Origin: Mobilicoccus pelagius NBRC 104925
GTDB lineage: Bacteria; Actinomycetota; Actinomycetes; Actinomycetales; Dermatophilaceae
NCBI RefSeq assembly: GCF_000247995.1
Contig: NZ_BAFE01000030.1
Coordinates: 16,197-80,196 of the forward strand
Direction: 5' to 3'
DNA: 64,000 bases
Shown here in pieces: positions 38,972-46,542 of the stretch (its first letter is position 1; each line of letters starts with the position of its first letter). The notes beneath the pieces are model-generated. The model saw only the letters and a program-made list of their open reading frames with translations, made no database searches and was not told the origin of the DNA. Made by a program: the position numbers and the translations under genes.

Positions 38972-39547
38972 TCACCTCCGGGGACGCCGCACCTCCCCCT
39001 CGGACGCACGACGAGCTCCCGCCACCCGGACGAGGGAGGCGAGGACGGCCGTGACGACGACGGCGCCGGGGACGGCGACGACCCACGAACGGCCACCCGA
39101 GACCGACGCCGCGACGAGGCACCCCACCCCGATCCAGGCGAACATGCCGCACACGACGGCGGTGTCCGCGGCGACGTGCAGGCCCCGCCGGTGACGCCAC
39201 GTGACGGCAGCCGACCACAGGCCGCACACGACCGCCATCTCTGCGGGGAACAGCAGAGCCGTCTCACGGGACCCCCACCCGTCGACACCTCCCGCGCCCC
39301 AGTGGGTGGGGAACGCCCCCGCACCCGACCGCCACCCGGCGGCGAGGGCCACCGCCGCCATCGCACCGAGGACCGGCCAGCCGTACAGCAGCGCCTGCGC
39401 CCAGCCGGGCGCCGCGTCCCACGCGTTGCGTGGGTCGGTGGTCTCGGGCCGCAGCGACCCCCGCTGCCGGATGCGCAACCCCAGCGCGGCCGCCGAGATC
39501 ACCCCGACGAGCCCGTTCAGTGCCCAGAACTCCTCCACCGCACTCAC
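38972..39547 (-). CDS. DUF1648-like membrane protein
   Basis: 191 residues with about five hydrophobic segments. The segment FPTHWGAGGVDGWGSRETAL resembles the DUF1648 motif (P-x-H-x...G-x-x-D-x-W-G), otherwise seen in SdpI-type immunity and uncharacterised membrane proteins. The GTG start (VSAVEEFWAL) has a purine-rich GAGAGAGG just upstream. It lies between the RNase E/G gene and rplU in the same direction, separated from RNase E/G by a terminator. Function unknown; homology to immunity proteins is not proof of that role. Confidence 0.65.
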   Translation of the reverse strand: MSAVEEFWALNGLVGVISAAALGLRIRQRGSLRPETTDPRNAWDAAPGWAQALLYGWPVLGAMAAVALAAGWRSGAGAFPTHWGAGGVDGWGSRETALLFPAEMAVVCGLWSAAVTWRHRRGLHVAADTAVVCGMFAWIGVGCLVAASVSGGRSWVVAVPGAVVVTAVLASLVRVAGARRASEGEVRRPRR

Positions 39548-39630
39548 CTCTCTCCCATCCTCCCCGCGCGCGAGGCGATCCGGTGGGATCCGCCGCCGCC
39601 ATCCCCTCCGCGAGAGGAGCGGGGAACGAC

Positions 39631-39674
39631 GCGAGGCGGGGACGAATCCCTCGAAGGATCCGTCCCCGCCTCGC
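39631..39674 (-). terminator. Terminator after the RNase E/G gene
   Basis: Two 19-nt arms (39631-39649 and 39656-39674) pair with a single A-C mismatch and loop CTCGAA, 25 bp past the rne stop. This is a stable hairpin separating the RNase gene from the next gene. Confidence 0.8.
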
Positions 39675-39699
39675 GCTCAGGCGTCGTGACGCCGGAGGG

Positions 39700-42600
39700 T
39701 CACTCCCCCTCGACGGGACGCGGCGGACCGGCCGGGGCGCCCGCGGCGCGGCGGACCGCACGGCGACGCGTCGGGGCCGGAGCCTCCGCGGCCGGCGACT
39801 CCGCCGCAGGCGTCTCCGACGACGGCGCGGCGGCCGCCGCGGGGATCGTCTTCGGTGCGGACGCGGCGAGGGCCTCGGTGGCCTTGGCGGCCTCCTCCGC
39901 GGTGAACACCGCCGGTGCCGCACCCGAGGGGGCGGCCGTCGGCGCGCTCGCTGCACGGCGGGCGCCACGGCGACGTTTCGGCGCGGGCGTCTCCGTCGCG
40001 GACACGGCGGCAGCGGTCTCGGCCGGGGACTCGCCGCCGGCCGCGGCTTCGTCGCCCGAGTGGCCGGTCCCGTCGGAGGCGTCGGTGTCCCGATCCTCCA
40101 CCGGGGCGGTCCGTGCCATGCCGGACGCCTTGCCGGTGACCTTGCCCGTCACCGCGCCGCTCACACGGCCGGTGACGTCGGTGGAGGCATCGTCGCCCGA
40201 CGTGCCCGGTTCGACGACGGGCGCGGCTGGTGCGGTGCTCGGGGAGGACGCGCGACGCGAACCCCGCGAACGACGACCGGTGGGAGCGTTCCCCGTGGGC
40301 TCGGAGCCGGAACGGACCTCGTCCGACGTCGGCACGGAGGCCTCGGTCGTCTCGGCGCCCTCGAGGTGCTCGGCGACGATCGCCTCGACGGCGGCCGTCT
40401 CCATCGGCGCGTCACCGTCGAGCGCCTCGGAGCCACCCTCCTCGTGCGACTGCACGGCGGCGGCGTACGCGACGGCGGCGATCTGCGCCGGAGTCGGGCC
40501 CGACATCGACGCCTGCGACGAGGAGTTCCCGGAGGAGTTCGACGACGAGGAGGACGACGAGGACGAGGAGTGGTCGCGGGAGTGACCGCCGGAGCCCTTG
40601 CCCTCGCGGCGGCCCCGGCCACCACGGCCGCGACCACGGTCGTCGCCGCGCCCGGAGTCCCCGGACTTCTCGAGCGGCTCGGTGCTCACGAGGATGCCGC
40701 GACCGTGGCAGTGCTCGCACTCCTCGGAGAACACCTCGATGAGCCCGGCACCCACGCGCTTACGCGTCATCTGGACGAGGCCGAGCGAAGTGACCTCGGC
40801 GACCTGGTGCTTCGTGCGGTCGCGCCCGAGGCACTCGACGAGACGACGCACGACGAGCTCACGGTTGGCCTCGAGCACCATGTCGATGAAGTCGACGACG
40901 ACGATGCCGCCGATGTCGCGCAGCCGCAGCTGTCGGACGATCTCCTCGGCCGCCTCGATGTTGTTCTTCGTCACCGTCTCCTCGAGGTTGCCCCCGGAGC
41001 CGGTGAACTTGCCGGTGTTGACGTCGATGACCGTCATGGCCTCGGTGCGGTCGATGACGAGCGACCCGCCGGAGGGCAGCCAGACCTTGCGGTCCATCGC
41101 CTTGGCGATCTGCTCGTCGACGCGGTACTCGGCGAACACGTCCTTCTCGCCCGTCCACCGCTCGAGGCGGTCGGCGAGATCGGGCGCGACGGACTCGACG
41201 TAGTCGCTGATCGACTCCCACGCGACCTCGCCGGAGACGACGAGCTTGGTGAAGTCCTCGTTGAACACGTCGCGCACGACGCGGGTGGTGAGGTCGGCCT
41301 CCCCGTGCAGGAGTACGGGCGCGTTGCCGGTCTTCGCCTTCTTCTGGATCTTCTCCCACGCCCGCTGGAGGCGTTCGACGTCGGCGGTGAGCTCGGCCTC
41401 GCTCGCACCCTCCGCGGCGGTGCGCACGATGACGCCCGCGTCGTCGGGGACGATCTGCTTGAGGATCTTCTTGAGGCGCGCACGCTCGGTGTCGGGCAGC
41501 TTGCGGCTGATGCCCGTCATCGACCCGTCCGGCACGTACACGAGGTAACGGCCCGGCAGGGAGACCTGCGACGTGAGCCGGGCGCCCTTGTGCCCGATGG
41601 GGTCCTTCGTCACCTGCACGAGGACGGACTGCCCGTTGGAGAGGGCGTTCTCGATGCGGCGCGCCTTGTGCTGCTCGAGCCCGGCTGCGTCCCAGTTGAC
41701 CTCGCCGGCGTAGAGCACGGCGTTGCGGCCACGACCGATGTCGACGAACGCGGCCTCCATGCTCGGGAGGACGTTCTGCACACGGCCGAGGTAGACGTTG
41801 CCGGCCATCGACGCGCCGGGCTCGCCCGCCGCGCCCTGGGCGGAACGCCCACCGGAGATGTAGTGCTCGACGAGGATGCCGTCCTCGAGGACGCCGATCT
41901 GGGTGTGGTGACCGCGCTCGCGGACGACCATGACCCGTTCGACGGCCTCGCGGCGGGCGAGGAACTCGGCCTCGGTGATGATCGTGCGCCGGCGCCCGGC
42001 CTCACGGCCCTCGCGGCGACGCTGGCGCTTCGCCTCCAGGCGGGTCGACCCCTTGATGCCGGTCGCGGCCCCCCGCGGCTCCCGGACCCGGGTCACGGTG
42101 CCCGGCGGGTCGTCGGAGTCGCCCCCCGACCCGCTGCGGCGGCGGCGGCGGCGACGGCGGCCGGTGGGTTCACCCTCTCCCTGATCGCCGGAGTCGGAAC
42201 GGCCGGGCGAGGACGACCCCTTGTCGTCGTCGTCCGAATCGTCACCGGAGTCGTCGGAGTCGCCCCGACCGTCGGAGCCCTCACCGGAGTCATCCCCACC
42301 ACGGGAGGAGCGGCGGCGGCCACGACCACCGCGGCGACGGCGGCGCCGCCCACCCTCGGAGTCGTCGTCCCGGTAGTCGGTCGAATCGTCGGAGTCGCCC
42401 GAGTCGTCGTCGGAGTCGTCCGAGTCGTCACGGCCCTGATCGTCGGAGTCGTCACCACGACCCCCGTCGTTCGGACGATCTCCGCCACGGTTGCGACGGT
42501 GGCGCCCGCGGCGAGACCGCCGCGAGCCGCGCGACCCCTCGTCGTCGTCCGTGTCGTCGGAGTGGTCGTCTCCGTCGTTGTCGTCGGCCTCGGCGTCGTC

Positions 42601-43251
42601 GGCGACCTCTTCCTCGACGACGTCGGTCTCGTCCTCGTCGTCCTCGTCCTCGTCCTCGTCGTCGAGGCGGTCCTTGAGGACCTCCTCGGGCTCGGGCGCC
42701 TGGAACAGCAGCCCGAAGCTCGGCACGACCGGCCGGACCTCACCCGTCTCGTGCCCGCGGGCACGGGCGGCGCGCACGACCGGGTCCGCCATCGGATCAG
42801 TGAGGGGGTCCCCGCCGTCGTAGGCGTCGGAGGGCCCGTCGTCGACGAGACCCGTGGACTCGGGGGCGGCGGGGGTGAACGCGTCGTCGGACGGGGCGGA
42901 CACCGGGGCGCTGACGACCTCGGCGGCGGGAGAGGTGGCGCCGTCCACGACGGGCTCGTCGGGGCGGGCCGACGCAGCCGTGACGGCAGCGCCCTCGGCG
43001 TCGCTCGTCCCGTCGGCCTCGGCCTGCTCGGCGGCGAGCCGCGCGGCGGCCTCCGCCTTCTTGCGGGCACGCGTCGCCGCGGCCTTCTTGGCGGCCGCCT
43101 GCCGCGACTCGAGGCTGCGGGTGGAACGCTTGCGCGGCGCGGGGGCCGCCTCCGCTGTCGCCGCGGCGGGAGCCTCGGCGGCGCCGAGGTCCGTTCCCGG
43201 CCCGACGGGCTGGGTGGGATCAGGTGTGGTGGTGTCGTCGTTGGAAGCCAT
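39700..43251 (-). CDS. rne: RNase E/G-family endoribonuclease, very long form
   Basis: 1183 residues. The catalytic core (about 450-860) contains the S1 segment GNVYLGRVQNVLPSMEAAFVD (about 475-495 in two parts), the DNase I-like metal site with IDRTEAMTVIDVNTGKFTG (Asp residues near 733-742), IGGIVVVDFIDM and the zinc-link CEHCHGRG near 842. The first 440 residues are Ala/Glu-rich, then strongly acidic (runs of Asp/Glu) and Arg/Gly/Asp-rich; the C-terminal 300 residues are Ser-, Ala- and Thr-rich. Such flanking disordered regions occur in actinobacterial RNase E and scaffold other RNA-decay proteins. GGAAGGAA lies 6 nt before the ATG. It is upstream of rplU-rpmA as is usual. Confidence 0.93.
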   Translation of the reverse strand: MASNDDTTTPDPTQPVGPGTDLGAAEAPAAATAEAAPAPRKRSTRSLESRQAAAKKAAATRARKKAEAAARLAAEQAEADGTSDAEGAAVTAASARPDEPVVDGATSPAAEVVSAPVSAPSDDAFTPAAPESTGLVDDGPSDAYDGGDPLTDPMADPVVRAARARGHETGEVRPVVPSFGLLFQAPEPEEVLKDRLDDEDEDEDDEDETDVVEEEVADDAEADDNDGDDHSDDTDDDEGSRGSRRSRRGRHRRNRGGDRPNDGGRGDDSDDQGRDDSDDSDDDSGDSDDSTDYRDDDSEGGRRRRRRGGRGRRRSSRGGDDSGEGSDGRGDSDDSGDDSDDDDKGSSSPGRSDSGDQGEGEPTGRRRRRRRRSGSGGDSDDPPGTVTRVREPRGAATGIKGSTRLEAKRQRRREGREAGRRRTIITEAEFLARREAVERVMVVRERGHHTQIGVLEDGILVEHYISGGRSAQGAAGEPGASMAGNVYLGRVQNVLPSMEAAFVDIGRGRNAVLYAGEVNWDAAGLEQHKARRIENALSNGQSVLVQVTKDPIGHKGARLTSQVSLPGRYLVYVPDGSMTGISRKLPDTERARLKKILKQIVPDDAGVIVRTAAEGASEAELTADVERLQRAWEKIQKKAKTGNAPVLLHGEADLTTRVVRDVFNEDFTKLVVSGEVAWESISDYVESVAPDLADRLERWTGEKDVFAEYRVDEQIAKAMDRKVWLPSGGSLVIDRTEAMTVIDVNTGKFTGSGGNLEETVTKNNIEAAEEIVRQLRLRDIGGIVVVDFIDMVLEANRELVVRRLVECLGRDRTKHQVAEVTSLGLVQMTRKRVGAGLIEVFSEECEHCHGRGILVSTEPLEKSGDSGRGDDRGRGRGGRGRREGKGSGGHSRDHSSSSSSSSSSNSSGNSSSQASMSGPTPAQIAAVAYAAAVQSHEEGGSEALDGDAPMETAAVEAIVAEHLEGAETTEASVPTSDEVRSGSEPTGNAPTGRRSRGSRRASSPSTAPAAPVVEPGTSGDDASTDVTGRVSGAVTGKVTGKASGMARTAPVEDRDTDASDGTGHSGDEAAAGGESPAETAAAVSATETPAPKRRRGARRAASAPTAAPSGAAPAVFTAEEAAKATEALAASAPKTIPAAAAAPSSETPAAESPAAEAPAPTRRRAVRRAAGAPAGPPRPVEGE

Positions 43252-43373
43252 CAGGCGTTCCTTCCGTCAGCCATGCGAGCGGCCGACCACACCGGGCGGG
43301 ATGCCCTCCACCGCCGCGTGGTGCGCGGTTCGTGCGTCGTGATGCCGGGTCCGGCACCACGGAAGTCGTGTCG

Positions 43374-44228
43374 TTACGACTGCTCGGCTCGCGTGTCGCG
43401 CGGCACCGACCAGACGCCGACGGCCTCCTGATCGGCGGCCAAGGGATCGGCCACCCGCACCGGAGTCTCGAGCAGCGGGCCTTGCGCGAGCCGCGTCACC
43501 ATGGGTGGTGACGGCGGGGTCAACGCGGCGGCGGTTCGCAGCGCGGTCAGGACGTCGTCGGGGCGTACGGCCGGTGTGGTGTGCCGTACGACCATCTGCA
43601 GTATCGCACAGGGCACCTCCACGGGCCCCTCCTCGACCGTGGACTGCGTGTTCATCGGAGCCCCGCCGGCGAGACCGGCACCTGCGTCGTCGCCGGTCAC
43701 GGCGACGTCGAGGACGGCCTCCCGGACGTCAAAGGTGCGGGGGCCCTTCTTGAAGGTGCGGGTGACGAGCGCCTCGTCGAGGGCGAGGAACCGTTCGACC
43801 GCGGCCTGCACCTCCATACGGGCCGCCCCGGGGAGTTCGACGCGCCAGAGGCTCCCCTCGAGGGAGTCGGCGAGCGCGCCGGCCTCGGCCTCGGCGACGT
43901 GGAGGACGTCGTAGCCGTGCGGGAGCGCCTCGTCGAGGGCGACGCGCACCGCTTCGGGGTCGAGACGCTCGACGACGCCGATCTCGACGTACTCGGCCTC
44001 GCTCGCCGTCCCCGTGGGTGCGGCGTTCGCGTAACTGATCTTGGGGTGGGGGTGGAACCCGGAGGAGTACGCCATCGGCACACCGGCCCGGCGGACGGCC
44101 CGCTCGAGCGCGCGCTGGAAGTCGCGGGTCGAGCTGAACCGCAGCCGTCCACGCTTGGCGTAGCGGATGCGGAGCTTCTGTACCGCGGGAACGGCGGGCG
44201 GGCCTTCGGGAACACGCTGGCGAGACAT
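43374..44228 (-). CDS. DUF2344 / TIGR03936-type radical SAM-linked protein
   Basis: 284 residues. The N-terminal QKLRIRYAKRGRLRFSST and the segment RAGVPMAYSSGFHPHPKISY identify the DUF2344 family, normally found fused to or next to a TIGR03960-type radical SAM protein; that partner is encoded at 46,543-48,546. The function of the pair is unknown; tRNA or other RNA modification has been suggested for some. An insertion of Ala/Asp/Gly-rich sequence occurs around residues 180-215. It lies 122 bp upstream of rne in the same direction. Confidence 0.87.
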   Translation of the reverse strand: MSRQRVPEGPPAVPAVQKLRIRYAKRGRLRFSSTRDFQRALERAVRRAGVPMAYSSGFHPHPKISYANAAPTGTASEAEYVEIGVVERLDPEAVRVALDEALPHGYDVLHVAEAEAGALADSLEGSLWRVELPGAARMEVQAAVERFLALDEALVTRTFKKGPRTFDVREAVLDVAVTGDDAGAGLAGGAPMNTQSTVEEGPVEVPCAILQMVVRHTTPAVRPDDVLTALRTAAALTPPSPPMVTRLAQGPLLETPVRVADPLAADQEAVGVWSVPRDTRAEQS

Positions 44229-44463
44229 TGCACGAAGGGTACCCGCAGCGCGTCACCGCACGATCACACGTGACGTTCCCCCGGCCTCTGCGCGACGGAC
44301 GGCCCACCCCGACCGTCGCCCACGGCACACGAACGTCCGGGTGGTCGAGGTGGCAGGTCGCACCCCACCCGCCCGGGAACGGGCCGATCACATACCGGAG
44401 GATGAGGAGGAATGAGCCCGCAGACGGATGTGGGAGGACGTGCCCGGGCGGGAGGGTGGATCC

Positions 44464-45189
44464 ATGAGCATCCAGAGCCCCCTCGCCGCACCCGGTGTCG
44501 TCGTCGCGCAGGACCTGCGACTCGTCCAGGACGGCCGGGAGGTGCTGGGCGGAGCGGATCTCACGATCGCTCCCGGCGAGAGCGTCGCCGTCCTCGGGAG
44601 GGGTGAGGACGGCGCGACCGCGCGGATGCTCGGTCGGGTCGTCGCGGGGCTCGCGCTCCCCGCCGCGGGATGGATCCACCGCGGCGGCGACGACCTCACC
44701 CGGCTCTCCGACTAGCGGCGCAGCGCACTCCGCCGCCGCGAGGTCGGGGTGGCCCTCGGTGACGGCGTCCTGCCCGAGCTGCCCGTCCTCGAGAACGTCG
44801 CCCTCCCGCTGCTCCTCGACGGCCTCCCCCATCGGCGCGCCGTCGCCCACGCCGCCGACCTCCTCGACGAGATCGGCCTCAGCGGTCTCGGCGCCCGGCG
44901 CCCCGCCGACCTGCGGCCCCGCGACCGCGTCCTCGTCGCCGTCGGCCGGGCCCTCGTCACCGAGCCACACCTCGTCGTCGCCGCCGACCCGACCCCGGAG
45001 CTCGGCGAGGCAGTAGGAGCGGACGTCCTCGACGTCCTCCTCGGCCGTTGCGCCCACACCGGGGCGGCCCTCCTCCTCACCACCGAGGTGGGGGCGAGCG
45101 CCGCCCGGTGCACCCGCCGCGTCGAGATCTGCGACGGCCGCCTCGTGCGCCACCCCGAGGTGCACTACGCGACGCAGGCCCTCCTGTGA
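44464..45189 (+). pseudogene. Decayed ABC ATPase with in-frame TAG
   Basis: The reading frame from ATG 44464 resembles a LolD/MacB-type ATPase (VVAQDLRLVQDGREVLGGAD, LPAAGWIHRGGDDLTRLSD) but stops at TAG 44713-44715. The same frame continues without further stops to 45189 (VLPELPVLENVALPLLLDGL and onward), aligning with the rest of the family. Catalytic motifs are lost: Walker A reads GRGEDGATARM (no Lys), the Q-loop reads VALGDGV, the signature region reads LRPRDRVLVAVGRAL, and Walker B reads VVAADPTPEL. A GTG at 44749 with GAGGTC upstream could restart translation. It is thus a pseudogene or a non-ATPase remnant. GGGAGGG lies 8 nt before the ATG. The permease-like gene follows with an overlapping GTG. 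Confidence 0.75.
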
Positions 45190-45803
45190 GAGCCGCGATC
45201 CGCCTCTGGTGGCTCATGCGTTCGACGTGCGGCCGACGGCACGACGTCACCGTCGGCGGGCCGTTCGGGCTCTTCACGTGGGTGGCGCTCACGTGCGGGG
45301 GCCTCCTCACGGTTGCCCGGGGACCGGCCACGCTCGACGTGCCGCGGATCGGTGCGCTCCTCGCACTCGGCGCGGCCCTGACGCTCATGGGCGTGTGGTG
45401 CACCCGCACGCTCCTCCGTCCCGCGCCGGACGAGCACCTGCGCGTGCTCCGGGCGACCGGGGCGTCCCGGCACCAGGCCGCCGTCGTCGCCGCCCTCGAC
45501 GTCGCCGAGTCCGCTGTGCCCGGAGTGCTCGCCGGTGTCGCCTGCGGCGTGGGGCTCGCCTGGCTCCTCCACCTGATCGGTGCCGACGTCGTCCCCCCGC
45601 TCAGGTTTTTCGTGCTCACCGGCGTCGCCCTCTGCGCCCTCCTCGCGGCCACGGTCGCCCGCCGGCTCGACGCGACGGACCGCCCCGACGACGAGACCGG
45701 CCTCGACGACCACATGCGCGGACCCGCCGGTCTCACCGACGCCCCGGACGTGCGCATACACCGCGTGAGGCCCACGCCGGAACCGCACGACGCACGTCCT
45801 TGA
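45186..45803 (+). CDS. FtsX-like permease, short form
   Basis: 205 residues with about four membrane helices. The segment LRVLRATGASRHQAAVVAAL is the cytoplasmic coupling motif of FtsX/MacB-type permeases, which are normally 400-850 residues, so this is a half-size or truncated relative. The GTG start overlaps the stop of the decayed ATPase (GTGA). The C-terminal 40 residues are soluble and acidic. With its ATPase partner apparently dead it may itself be non-functional, though its frame is intact. Confidence 0.65.
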   Translation: MRAAIRLWWLMRSTCGRRHDVTVGGPFGLFTWVALTCGGLLTVARGPATLDVPRIGALLALGAALTLMGVWCTRTLLRPAPDEHLRVLRATGASRHQAAVVAALDVAESAVPGVLAGVACGVGLAWLLHLIGADVVPPLRFFVLTGVALCALLAATVARRLDATDRPDDETGLDDHMRGPAGLTDAPDVRIHRVRPTPEPHDARP

Positions 45804-45897
45804 ACACGCCCGTCCGCGAACTCGGCCACCCGGGCGCGACGTCCCACGGGGCCCCAGGGGCAGGTGGAGGCCCCGCGCCTCCCGCGCCGGCGCACCC

Positions 45898-46425
45898 TCA
45901 GGCGCGGGGGCTGCTCCAGGCGGCCTCGCCCTGTTCCTTCCACAGCGGCCCGTCGAGGCGGGCGACGGCGGCGGTGCGGAGGCGCTCGCAGCGGTCCCAG
46001 TCGGCCTGGTCGAGGGCGACCGCCGCGGCCGGGAAGAGACCGTTCTCCTCATGGTCGATGTGCTCGAGCAGGACGTCGAACTCGGCGAGCAACGGCGCGA
46101 AGTCGATATCGGCGTACCGGTCGGCATCGGCGAGCGCGAGGAGGTCGTCGATGACGGCGTCGAGGGCGTCGTGCTCGTCGTAGAGGGTGCCGGCCTTCTC
46201 CTCGTACTCCTCGAAGCGTGTCATCGAGAGGTAGAGACCCCCCTCCTCGACGGAGTTGTGCACGGTGAAGTACCGGACGAGCTGACGGACGAGGTCGACG
46301 GCCTCCTCCCGCCGATCGGCCTCGACGTGGCCGCGGATGTGGCGGCACAGGTTGCGGATCTCGAAGTGGTCGTCCATGAGCGCCCCGATGGGCTCGATCT
46401 CGTGACAGCCGCAGTACTGGCACAT
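45898..46425 (-). CDS. Hemerythrin-domain protein with N-terminal CxxCxC
   Basis: 175 residues. It begins MCQYCGCHEIEPIGALMDDH (Cys 2, 5 and 7), then a four-helix HHE domain with the metal ligands visible in DDHFEIRNLCRHI, TVHNSVEEGGLYLSM (H-x3-EE) and HIDHEENGLFP (HxxHEE). Such proteins bind a non-haem di-iron centre and are linked to oxygen or nitric-oxide sensing; the Cys cluster may be a redox or metal site. The ATG directly before the Cys motif is chosen. It ends 94 bp from the convergent permease gene. Confidence 0.85.
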   Translation of the reverse strand: MCQYCGCHEIEPIGALMDDHFEIRNLCRHIRGHVEADRREEAVDLVRQLVRYFTVHNSVEEGGLYLSMTRFEEYEEKAGTLYDEHDALDAVIDDLLALADADRYADIDFAPLLAEFDVLLEHIDHEENGLFPAAAVALDQADWDRCERLRTAAVARLDGPLWKEQGEAAWSSPRA

Positions 46426-46494
46426 GACGGTCTCCCTTCCTCGCCGCAAGTATCGCCGCTTTCCATCGGCGAAACACGTCGGAGCGGGGGACGA

Positions 46495-46532
46495 CGACGG
46501 CGGTCACCCCCCGAGAGGGACGACCGCCGTCG
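46495..46532 (-). terminator. Terminator after the radical SAM gene
   Basis: An 11-bp perfect stem (CGACGGCGGTC, 46495-46505; GACCGCCGTCG, 46522-46532) with a 16-nt loop begins 10 bp past the stop of the TIGR03960-type gene. Confidence 0.7.
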
Positions 46533-46542
46533 AGGCACGCGG

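Noticed and set aside
42100..42700. Val/Thr-rich plus-strand frame opposite rne as a repeat surface protein
   Set aside because: It is the complement of the acidic and Arg-rich region of RNase E/G, so the repeated look comes from GAC/GAG codons.
44713..44715. TAG as a recoded sense codon (readthrough or pyrrolysine)
   Set aside because: No readthrough context or pyrrolysine machinery is seen, and the flanking motifs are degraded, so decay is simpler.
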